From assembly GCA_902803675.1 (NCBI GenBank), contig CADCQZ010000063.1, forward strand, positions 1-9,303: 9,303 nucleotides of DNA. Reading direction: 5' to 3'. Each line of letters opens with the position of its first letter. The stretch's first letter is position 1. Below the pieces are notes generated by a model. The model ran no database searches, was not told the DNA's origin, and was given only the letters and a program-made list of their open reading frames with translations. The position numbers were made by a program, and so were the translations under genes. Below are positions 1-5,240 of the stretch, piece by piece. The stretch comes from an uncultured Eubacteriales bacterium. Lineage in GTDB: Bacteria; Bacillota_A; Clostridia; Christensenellales; Aristaeellaceae.

Positions 1-1
1 C

Positions 2-343
2 CAAAGTGTCCGGGAGCGGTCCAACGGGGAGAGCGCGCTGATGGTCTTTAAGGAGAGGATGGAGATGGACACCCTCTGCCTTCTGGACGAGCCGGAGAAC
101 AGCCTGAGCCCGGAGAATCAGCTGATCCTGAAGGATTTCCTCTTTGAGGCGACGCGCTACTGCGGCAACCAGCTGGTGATCAGCACCCATTCGCCCTTCC
201 TTCTGGCCCTGCCGGGGGCCCGGATCATCGATCTGGATGACGGCGCCCGGGTGACGGACGACTGGACGACCCTGAAGAACCCCAGGCTGTACTACGATTT
301 TTTCAAACAGCACGCGGCCGCTTTTGAAAAAGGCGGCGAATAA
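2..343 (+). CDS. AAA family ATPase (ABC-type predicted ATPase), C-terminal fragment
   Basis: Only the last 113 codons are in the window; the reading frame is open from base 2 and ends at a TAA at 341-343. An internal ATG at 41 is not the real start, because conserved sequence lies upstream of it. What is visible is the back half of an ABC-like nucleotide-binding domain: a signature-like SNGES at about residues 8-12 of the fragment, a Walker B stretch LCLLDEPENSLSP, and a switch histidine in VISTHSPFLLALPGA. This order and spacing match soluble predicted ATPases of the AAA_21/COG3910 kind, which are not part of transporters and whose cellular role is mostly unknown. The Walker A motif must lie to the left of the window. 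The tail after the ATPase core is short (about 45 residues) and shows no extra domain. Family assignment is good; function is open. Confidence 0.85.
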   Translation, partial: QSVRERSNGESALMVFKERMEMDTLCLLDEPENSLSPENQLILKDFLFEATRYCGNQLVISTHSPFLLALPGARIIDLDDGARVTDDWTTLKNPRLYYDFFKQHAAAFEKGGE

Positions 344-371
344 GAGCCTGACCGGGGATCCAGGCAATGAT

Positions 372-409
372 AAAACAGCGGCCGCCTTTTTTCGGCAGCC
401 GCTGTTTTT
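372..409. terminator. Bidirectional intrinsic terminator between convergent genes
   Basis: An inverted repeat pairs ACAGCGGC (375-382) with GCCGCTGT (398-405). The flanking A and T runs (372-375 and 405-409) extend the stem and give a T-tract in either direction: TTTTT on the plus strand, TTTT on the minus strand. It lies 30 nt past the ATPase stop and about 20 nt past the stop of the convergent channel gene, so it probably ends both transcripts. Confidence 0.8.
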
Positions 410-428
410 GTGTCCCGTCCGGGAGATC

Positions 429-1217
429 TCACGCCTTGTCGCTGATCACGCGCAGCGCGGGCGCCTGCACGCCCTTGGCGGCGAAGGCTTCCACGATGCT
501 CTGGTTCAGCTCGAAGTACAGGTCCCAGTAATTCTCCGTTTTGCACCATACACGCACGGTGAATTCCATGCCCTCGTTGGTGCCGCCGCTGATATGGGCG
601 AAGGGCGCGGGATCCTTGAGGGCGAACTGGCTGCCTTCCACAGCGTCCAGGATGCACTTCTGGATCTCGGCGGGCTTTTCGCTCTTGGCGCAGGAGAACA
701 CCAGATCCACACGCCTCAGAGGCTCGGCGGTGTAGTCCACCACATTGGAGTTCATCAGGCTGCCGTTGGGCACGGTGATGCGCTTGTTGTCGATGGTGGT
801 GATCACCGTGTAGAACAGGTTGATGGAGTGGACCGTGCCGCTGGCGCCTGCCGCGTCCACATAATCGCCCACGTTGAAGGGACGCAGCACCAGAAGGAGG
901 ATGCCGCCCGCCAGGTTGCTCAGGGCGCCCTGCAGGGCCAGGCCTACGGCGACGCCGGCGGAAGCCAGCACCGCGATCACCTGGGCCATGGGCACGCCCA
1001 GGATGCCGATCACGCTGATGATCAGCATCACGTACAGGCCCCATTTGATGAAGTTGAGCAGGAAACGGGTCATGGTCTGGTCCAGTTTCTCGAACCTCTT
1101 GAGCTTGCGCAGATGCTTCATCACGGCCTTGATGATGAGATGCCCTACGATCAGCACCACGATCGCCAGCACGATACTGCCGCCCGCGCTGGCCAGCATA
1201 TCCTTGATCTTTTCCAT
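429..1217 (-). CDS. mscS: Small-conductance mechanosensitive channel, MscS family
   Basis: A 262-residue protein close in length to E. coli MscS (286). It would form a membrane channel that opens under membrane tension and releases solutes during hypo-osmotic shock. Three hydrophobic segments lie at about 12-33, 56-75 and 79-111. The third contains the pore-lining helix with the Gly/Ala pattern ASAGVAVGLALQGALSNLAGG (about 85-105), followed by LRPFNVGDYV (111-120), the hallmark of the family. The beta-domain motif VPNGSLMNSNVVDYT (149-163) and an alpha/beta C-terminal cytoplasmic domain follow. The start is fixed by an AAAGGAGG ribosome binding site (about 1226-1233) 8 nt upstream of the ATG. 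It appears to be monocistronic, with its own promoter and the bidirectional terminator downstream. The family is certain; the exact subtype is inferred from similarity. Confidence 0.97.
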   Translation of the reverse strand: MEKIKDMLASAGGSIVLAIVVLIVGHLIIKAVMKHLRKLKRFEKLDQTMTRFLLNFIKWGLYVMLIISVIGILGVPMAQVIAVLASAGVAVGLALQGALSNLAGGILLLVLRPFNVGDYVDAAGASGTVHSINLFYTVITTIDNKRITVPNGSLMNSNVVDYTAEPLRRVDLVFSCAKSEKPAEIQKCILDAVEGSQFALKDPAPFAHISGGTNEGMEFTVRVWCKTENYWDLYFELNQSIVEAFAAKGVQAPALRVISDKA

Positions 1218-1253
1218 GTCGAAAGCCTCCTTTATGTGCTTGTTGATGGCTCT

Positions 1254-1281
1254 ATTGTATCCCTTTTTCCGTTAAAATCAA
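1254..1281 (-). promoter_or_regulatory. Probable sigma-70/SigA promoter of the mscS-like gene
   Basis: Reading leftwards, TTGATT (1276-1281) and TACAAT (1254-1259) are separated by 16 bp. They match the -35 and -10 consensus at four and five of six positions. The -10 lies about 20 nt upstream of the ribosome binding site of the channel gene. The promoter lies just downstream of the terminator that closes the ABC operon, so the channel gene has its own transcription start. Confidence 0.6.
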
Positions 1282-1292
1282 GGTGCGGGCAC

Positions 1293-1335
1293 AAAAAAAT
1301 ACGCATCCGGTACATATCGATCTCCGGACGCGTAT
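1293..1335 (-). terminator. Intrinsic terminator of the ABC transporter operon
   Basis: On the minus strand a 12-bp stem forms between ATACGCGTCCGG (1335-1324) and CCGGATGCGTAT (1310-1299), with a 13-nt loop and a run of T complementary to A1293-A1299. The stem is fully paired in the minus-strand RNA with one G-U wobble. In plus-strand RNA the same position would be an A-C mismatch, so it suits leftward transcription. It starts 14 nt after the ATPase stop codon. Confidence 0.85.
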
Positions 1336-1349
1336 CGATCTTCGGCGCT

Positions 1350-2096
1350 CTATCCCCTGGCGCCGCGGATGGACTGGATGAACGCCCTGGACCGTTCCTC
1401 CTTCGGGTCTTCGAAAAATTCTGCGGTGGGCCCGCTCTCGATCACGCTGCCGTTCTCCATGAACAGCACCCTGCGGGACACGCTCCTGGCGAAATCCATC
1501 TCGTGGGTCACGATCAGCATGGTCATGCCGTCCTCCGCCAGCCGGCGCATCACGCCGAGCACCTCGCCGATCAGTTCGGGATCCAGCGCGCTGGTGGGCT
1601 CGTCGAAATAGATGATCTCGGGGTCCGTCACCAGTCCCCGGGCGATCGCCACCCGCTGCTGCTGCCCGCCGGACAGCTGGTTGGGGTAGCTGGAGATCTT
1701 ATCGCCCATGCCCACTCTTTCAAGGGCCTTCACGGCGATGCCCGCGGCCCGGTGCCTGTCCATCTTCCGGCCCACGGTGAGCCCCAGGGTCACGTTCTGC
1801 AGCACGGTCTTGTTGAGGAACAGGTTGTAGTTCTGGAACACGAAGGCCGTTTTTCTGCGGATGCGGGCGATCTGGGCGTTCGTGGCGCTGTGCATGTCGA
1901 ACCGCTCCCCGTCAAAGATCATTTCACCGGTGTCCGCCCGTTCCAGATAGTTGAGGCACCTTAGAAAAGTGGTCTTGCCCGATCCGCTGGGGCCCAGGAT
2001 GGCCACCACGTCGCCCTTTTCCACGTTCAGATCGATCCCGCGCAGCACGTCGGTGTCCGCGAAACGCTTGTGTACGCCCTTTACCTGCAGCATCAT
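1350..2096 (-). CDS. Polar amino acid ABC transporter, ATP-binding protein
   Basis: A 248-residue cytoplasmic ATPase that drives uptake through the permease encoded just upstream. All core motifs are intact: Walker A GPSGSGKT (35-42), Q-loop Q88 in FVFQNYNLF, signature LSGGQQQR (141-148), Walker B IIYFDEP (161-167), D-loop SALD and switch H198 in VTHEMDFA. Length and the tail ESGPTAEFFEDPKEERSRAF are typical of the GlnQ/HisP group for polar amino acids. The start is the first ATG of an ATGATG pair. It overlaps the permease stop in an ATGA (2093-2096) and has GGAGG (2106-2110) 9 nt upstream, so translation is probably coupled. The frame stays open far upstream (to about 2615), but that part is a shadow of the permease. 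It is the last gene of the operon. The family is certain; the substrate is not. Confidence 0.97.
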   Translation of the reverse strand: MMLQVKGVHKRFADTDVLRGIDLNVEKGDVVAILGPSGSGKTTFLRCLNYLERADTGEMIFDGERFDMHSATNAQIARIRRKTAFVFQNYNLFLNKTVLQNVTLGLTVGRKMDRHRAAGIAVKALERVGMGDKISSYPNQLSGGQQQRVAIARGLVTDPEIIYFDEPTSALDPELIGEVLGVMRRLAEDGMTMLIVTHEMDFARSVSRRVLFMENGSVIESGPTAEFFEDPKEERSRAFIQSIRGARG

Positions 2097-2767
2097 TTGA
2101 TTTTTCCTCCGTAGCTTGCCAGCTTCTTTTCGCCCTTGTGCTGCAGCCAGGTCAGCAGCGTGCAGAAGGCCAGGTAGATCATCGCCACTTCCATATACAG
2201 CCCCAGGGACTCGTACACGCGCCCGTTGATCACCTGGGCCTGGCGGAACATCTCCATCACCGTGATGGTGGCGGCCATGCTGGTGCCCTTGAGCATGGAG
2301 ATCAGCGAGTTCGACAGGGCGGGGAAGGCGGTGCGGAAGGCCTGGGGCAGCACCACGTGGGTCATGATCTGCAGATAGTTGAGGCCCACGCAGTAGCCCG
2401 CCTCCACCTGGCCCACGGATACGCTCTCCAGAGCGCCCCGCATGGTCTCGGCCATGTAGGCGCCCTCGTTGAAGCCGAACACCAGCACCGCCGCGGTGAA
2501 GGCCTCCAGCTTGATGCCCACGCTGGGCAGGCCGTAGAACACGATATACAGCTGCACCAGCAGGGGCGTGCCGCGGATCAGCCAGATATAGAACCGGCAG
2601 ATCTGCCGCAGGCATTTCACGTCGGCGTACTGGATCAGCGCCACGATCACGGCGATGAGCAGCGCCAGCAGGAAGGACAGGATCGTCAGCGGTACCGTGA
2701 CCTTGACGCCGTACTCCAGCAGCTTGGGAAAGGAATCGATCAGGATATTCTGCAAGCGTTCACTCAT
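2093..2767 (-). CDS. Polar amino acid ABC transporter, permease (HisM/GlnP type)
   Basis: A 224-residue inner-membrane subunit of a type I ABC importer. It has about five hydrophobic segments (roughly 20-46, 58-80, 86-108, 150-170 with breaks, and 188-208). The family motif IRGTPLLVQLYIVFYGLP is at 65-81. The EAA-type coupling loop EAGYCVGLNYLQIMTHVVLP (about 122-141) docks the ATPase. Length matches HisM/HisQ/GlnP proteins. Only one permease gene is present, so it probably works as a homodimer. The start ATG at 2765-2767 shares one base with the TGA of the preceding M20 hydrolase gene (TGATG arrangement), with a GGGAG-like ribosome binding site about 10-15 nt upstream inside that gene. This implies tight translational coupling of hydrolase and permease. 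Assignment to the family is secure; the transported ligand is unknown. Confidence 0.96.
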   Translation of the reverse strand: MSERLQNILIDSFPKLLEYGVKVTVPLTILSFLLALLIAVIVALIQYADVKCLRQICRFYIWLIRGTPLLVQLYIVFYGLPSVGIKLEAFTAAVLVFGFNEGAYMAETMRGALESVSVGQVEAGYCVGLNYLQIMTHVVLPQAFRTAFPALSNSLISMLKGTSMAATITVMEMFRQAQVINGRVYESLGLYMEVAMIYLAFCTLLTWLQHKGEKKLASYGGKIK

Positions 2768-4170
2768 CAGAAGCGTTCTCCCTTAACACATGTGTCTTCC
2801 ATCAGCCTTGTCAGCACCCGGATGCCCTGAAAATAAGCCCGCAGGGAGATCCTTTCGTTGGTGCCGTGCACGCCCTCTTTGGATATCTCCTCTTCCTCCA
2901 GGAACGGTCCGAAGCGCATCACGCACCGGCTCAGACACTCATAGTTCCTGGCGTCGGTGGCGCCCCGGTTCTGGGCCGGGATGAAGCGGAGGCGGTCAAA
3001 ATACCTTTCCAGCGTTTTTTTCAGCGCCCTGTATCCGTAAGAAGAGATATCGGAGGGCACGGAAGCGGCGATCTTCTGCACCCAGGAGACGGCCACATCC
3101 GGCCCCAAAAGTGCCGTGTATTTCTCCAGCAGCTTTTCGGGCGTGTCCTTCGGGATCATGCGGAAATTGATCACGGCCTCCATGTCCTGGGGCATCACGT
3201 TGCCCGCGGGCGCGCCGGGGGAGATCATGGTGGGAGCCGCGGTGGTGCTCACCAGGTGGTACAGGCTCTCCCGCGCCATGAACCATCGTTTCAGCTCCTG
3301 TGTGTGTTTTTCCGGTTCTTTCGCCCAGGCGCGCATGGGCTCCTCGGTGATCAGGGGCGCCAGTGTCTTCAGGCTGCTAATGACGGACCGCTGGATCTCG
3401 GGCTCCGGCGGATCATCAAGGACCGCGGTGATGGCCCGGGCCAGGCGGCCCAGGGAGGTACCGTGGAAGGGGTTGGAGCTGTGCCCGCCCCGGGATCTGA
3501 CGGCGAGCCTCATATCGCCGTAACCCTTCTCATAGGTCCCGATGGTGCAGATCAGGGTGCCGGGAGCGCCCCAGTCTCCGGCGTCGGTCACGTCGCCCGC
3601 GCCCTCGTCCAGCACATACTCCATTTCCGCGTCCCGGTCCTTCAGGAGCGCGGCCATGGCCCTGGCGCCGGTGGAGACGGTCTCCTCATCCTCGGCGAAA
3701 GCGAAGGTCACGGCGCGTTTGAAGGCGCCGTGTTTTTTCAGCAGGTACTCGGCGCTCTCCATCTCGGCGATCAGCATCTGTTTGATGTCCATCGCCCCCC
3801 GGCCCCACAGGTATCCGTCCGCGATATCCCCGGAAAAGGGCCCGTGCAGCCAGTCGTTTTCCGTGCCGGGCACCACGGGCACCACGTCCTGGTGGGCCAT
3901 GAACAGCGCCGGCTTCAACGTATGATCGCTGCCCGGGAGGGTGATCAGCAGGCTGTGGCCGATCTTTTCCCACACGGCTTTTTCGGCGACAAATGGAAAA
4001 GCCGCGCGCAGGAAAGCCTGCAGGCGGTCAAAAGCGCTGTAGTCTATTCTGGATGTGTCCACATAGCTCACCGTGGGGCACCTCACAGCCTGGGAAAGAT
4101 GCTCCGCTGCCCGGGCGGTGTCCAGGTCCGGGTAATCGTCCTCATGACGGAAAAGGTCCGCGTTTTTCAT
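2767..4170 (-). CDS. M20 family metallohydrolase, carboxypeptidase S / PM20D1-like
   Basis: A 467-residue di-zinc hydrolase without a signal peptide, so it should act in the cytoplasm. Catalytic landmarks in order: MAHQDVVPV with metal ligand H93 and catalytic-site D95, WGRGAMDIK with bridging D128, AEDEETVSTGA with general base E162 and ligand E163, VLDEG with D188, dimerisation-domain GGHSS with H230, and C-terminal GVHGTNERIS with ligand H435. The pattern HQDVVPV-W-PFSG-GRGAxDxK and HGTNE matches the carboxypeptidase S (Gly-X carboxypeptidase) and PM20D1 branch. Members of that branch cleave or form amide bonds of dipeptides or N-acyl amino acids. The gene lies between the binding-protein and permease genes of an ABC importer and overlaps the permease by 1 nt, so its substrate probably enters through that importer. 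The ribosome binding site is weak (GGTGAAG just before the ATG), and a hairpin precedes it. The exact substrate is inferred, not shown. Confidence 0.93.
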   Translation of the reverse strand: MKNADLFRHEDDYPDLDTARAAEHLSQAVRCPTVSYVDTSRIDYSAFDRLQAFLRAAFPFVAEKAVWEKIGHSLLITLPGSDHTLKPALFMAHQDVVPVVPGTENDWLHGPFSGDIADGYLWGRGAMDIKQMLIAEMESAEYLLKKHGAFKRAVTFAFAEDEETVSTGARAMAALLKDRDAEMEYVLDEGAGDVTDAGDWGAPGTLICTIGTYEKGYGDMRLAVRSRGGHSSNPFHGTSLGRLARAITAVLDDPPEPEIQRSVISSLKTLAPLITEEPMRAWAKEPEKHTQELKRWFMARESLYHLVSTTAAPTMISPGAPAGNVMPQDMEAVINFRMIPKDTPEKLLEKYTALLGPDVAVSWVQKIAASVPSDISSYGYRALKKTLERYFDRLRFIPAQNRGATDARNYECLSRCVMRFGPFLEEEEISKEGVHGTNERISLRAYFQGIRVLTRLMEDTCVKGERF

Positions 4171-4181
4171 GCTTCACCATT

Positions 4182-4212
4182 AAAAACCACAGGGAGGGGG
4201 CCTCCCTGTGGT
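4182..4212 (-). terminator. Terminator-like hairpin inside the operon (attenuator between binding protein and M20 genes)
   Basis: A perfect 12-bp stem pairs 4212-4201 with 4197-4186 on the minus strand (arms ACCACAGGGAGG and CCTCCCTGTGGT, 3-nt loop) and is followed by TTTTT. This has the form of a strong intrinsic terminator. It sits 20 nt after the stop of the solute-binding protein gene and about 12 nt before the start of the M20 gene. I see no clear promoter after it, so partial termination with read-through, or protection of the upstream mRNA, is the likely role. Confidence 0.8.
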
Positions 4213-4231
4213 GTCGGTCCGAGCCGGTCTG

Positions 4232-5011
4232 TCAGTCGGCCGCCGTGAGGTCCAGCCCGAAATACTTCAGGGAGATGGCGCTCAGGGTGCCGTCCTTCCG
4301 CGCGTTCTCCAGGATCTCGTCGATCGCCGCCACCAGGCTGTCCGTCTCAGGCGCTTTGCGCACGGGGTAGGCTACCGGATCGCCGGGCAGCACCTGCACG
4401 ATCTTGATGTTGGCGTCCGGATGCTGCTTGAGGTAATCCTCGATGGACACCTGGGCGTTGATCGTGGCGTCCACACGGCCGTAGCGCAGCAGCTCGATGG
4501 TCTCGCCCAGGGTGGACACGTAGGTCACCGTGGCGCCCTGGTCCTCAGCCAGCTGAGCGTAGGTGGAGGAGGGGGAATTGGCGGTGGTGCGGCCCTTCAG
4601 GTCCTCGATGGTCTTGATGTCCTCGTTGTCGGAGGCCACCACCAGCACCTTGTGGGTGTACACATAGGGGGTGGAGAAGCTGTACTTTTCCGCGCGGGTC
4701 TCAGTATAGCCCACGCCGTTGCAGGCGATGTCGAACCGGCCGGAATCCACGCCCGCCAGGATGGAATCCCAGTCCGTCTCCTGGAATTCGGCGGTCACGC
4801 CCAGGCCCTCGGCGATCAATTTTCCGATCTCCACATCCAGGCCCACCAGCTCCCCGCTCTCGTCATGGTAGGTCCAGGGGGACCAGTTGCCCTCGGTGGC
4901 GATCACCAGGGTGCCTCGGTTTTTGATCGTGTCCAGCAGGTCCTCGGCGAAGGCGCCGGATACGCTCAGGGCCAGAACAGTCACAAGGATCAGGGAGATC
5001 AGTTTTTTCAT
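4232..5011 (-). CDS. Amino-acid-type ABC transporter substrate-binding protein (family 3)
   Basis: A 259-residue exported binding protein that delivers ligand to the permease encoded downstream. It has a signal peptide MKKLISLILVTVLALSVSGAFA with a likely cleavage after AFA (22); there is no lipobox cysteine. The family-3 fold is clear: RGTLVIATEGNWSPWTYHDESGELVGLDVEIGKLIAEGLG (about 32-71), WDSILAGVDSGRFDIACNGVGYTETRAEKYSFSTPY (81-116) and a C-terminal GTLSAISLKYFG. R106 matches the carboxylate-binding Arg of the family (R77 in HisJ). The position of the ammonium-binding Asp (D161 in HisJ, sixth residue of VDATINA's DA-x3-D pattern) is Ala186. The start at 5011 was chosen because AAGGAAGG lies 7 nt upstream; a TTG at 5029 would add six residues without a comparable site. 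It is the first gene of the operon. The ligand is probably amino-acid-like but is not defined by sequence. Confidence 0.95.
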   Translation of the reverse strand: MKKLISLILVTVLALSVSGAFAEDLLDTIKNRGTLVIATEGNWSPWTYHDESGELVGLDVEIGKLIAEGLGVTAEFQETDWDSILAGVDSGRFDIACNGVGYTETRAEKYSFSTPYVYTHKVLVVASDNEDIKTIEDLKGRTTANSPSSTYAQLAEDQGATVTYVSTLGETIELLRYGRVDATINAQVSIEDYLKQHPDANIKIVQVLPGDPVAYPVRKAPETDSLVAAIDEILENARKDGTLSAISLKYFGLDLTAAD

Positions 5012-5038
5012 GGTGCGCCTTCCTTTCAAAGGTCTCTG

Positions 5039-5100
5039 CCCGGGGGCGGCTCACGGCCGTCTTCCGGGAAAACAAGTCAGGGCATCCGAGAAGGATGCCC
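5039..5100 (-). promoter_or_regulatory. Structured 5' leader of the ABC operon (type unknown)
   Basis: The distance from the likely -10 box to the first start codon gives an untranslated leader of about 160 nt. Within it, a perfect 8-bp hairpin (GGGCATCC 5080-5087 with GGATGCCC 5093-5100, 5-nt loop) is followed on the minus strand by a weak TTTT a few bases later. A nested hairpin lies nearer the gene: outer CCCGG/CCGGG (5039-5043 with 5064-5068) and inner CGGC/GCCG (5047-5050 with 5056-5059). Earlier in the leader, GGATCCC/GGGATCC repeats (about 5143-5159) can also pair. I do not recognise a known riboswitch or T-box core. In GC-rich DNA some of this pairing is expected by chance. Confidence 0.4.
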
Positions 5101-5175
5101 GGTCGGGATGCTTATCCTGCGGTGAGCTCTTTGCGCCGCACGGGATCCCGGGGGGATCCGGGCACAGTCTATCAC

Positions 5176-5196
5176 ATTATACAGTCAATCGTCAAT
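5176..5196 (-). promoter_or_regulatory. Probable promoter -10 and tandem repeat upstream of the ABC operon
   Basis: A perfect TATAAT (minus strand, 5176-5181) lies in an AT-rich island about 165 nt before the binding-protein start. No good -35 hexamer is found at 16-18 bp. Immediately upstream is a tandem 7-bp repeat (ATTGACg-ATTGACt on the minus strand, 5184-5196). It could be an activator or repressor site compensating for a weak -35; this is inference. Confidence 0.5.
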
Positions 5197-5212
5197 GAGA
5201 CGGATTGTATTT

Positions 5213-5237
5213 AAAATGTTGCCATTATCTGGAAACA
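5213..5237 (-). terminator. Weak intrinsic terminator after the acyltransferase gene
   Basis: Just past the acyltransferase stop, TGTTTCC (5237-5231) can pair with GGCAACA (5223-5217) on the minus strand, with one mismatch and a 7-nt loop, followed by TTTT (5216-5213). The stem is short and AT-rich, so termination may be incomplete and some transcripts could continue into the ABC operon. Confidence 0.4.
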
Positions 5238-5240
5238 TGC

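Noticed and set aside
324..1964. Long plus-strand open frame of 546 codons across the channel and ATPase genes
   Set aside because: It is His/Gln/Gly-rich shadow coding of two well-recognised minus-strand genes and crosses two terminators and a promoter; no family resemblance.
2097..2615. Upstream extension of the ABC ATPase frame to 421 residues
   Set aside because: The extension is low-complexity shadow of the permease; the ATPase domain starts at the ATG in the 4-nt overlap, with a ribosome binding site.
2866..4248. Plus-strand open frame opposite the M20 gene
   Set aside because: The minus-strand frame has all M20 catalytic motifs; the plus frame is a GC-rich antisense artefact.
5012..5029. 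Earlier TTG start for the binding protein
   Set aside because: It would put charged residues before a standard signal peptide; the ATG at 5011 has a well-spaced AAGGAAGG.
4208..5125. Plus-strand frame of 305 codons opposite the binding protein
   Set aside because: Gly/His-rich antisense shadow of a clear family-3 binding protein; no ribosome binding site of note.
5143..5159. Repeated GGATCC-type palindromes as mobile element ends
   Set aside because: No transposase, target duplication or matching partner repeat is present; they are short and GC-rich.
5012..5175. Known riboswitch or T-box in the ABC operon leader
   Set aside because: I looked for T-box, SAM-, lysine- and glycine-type cores and found no matching conserved segments; only generic hairpins remain.
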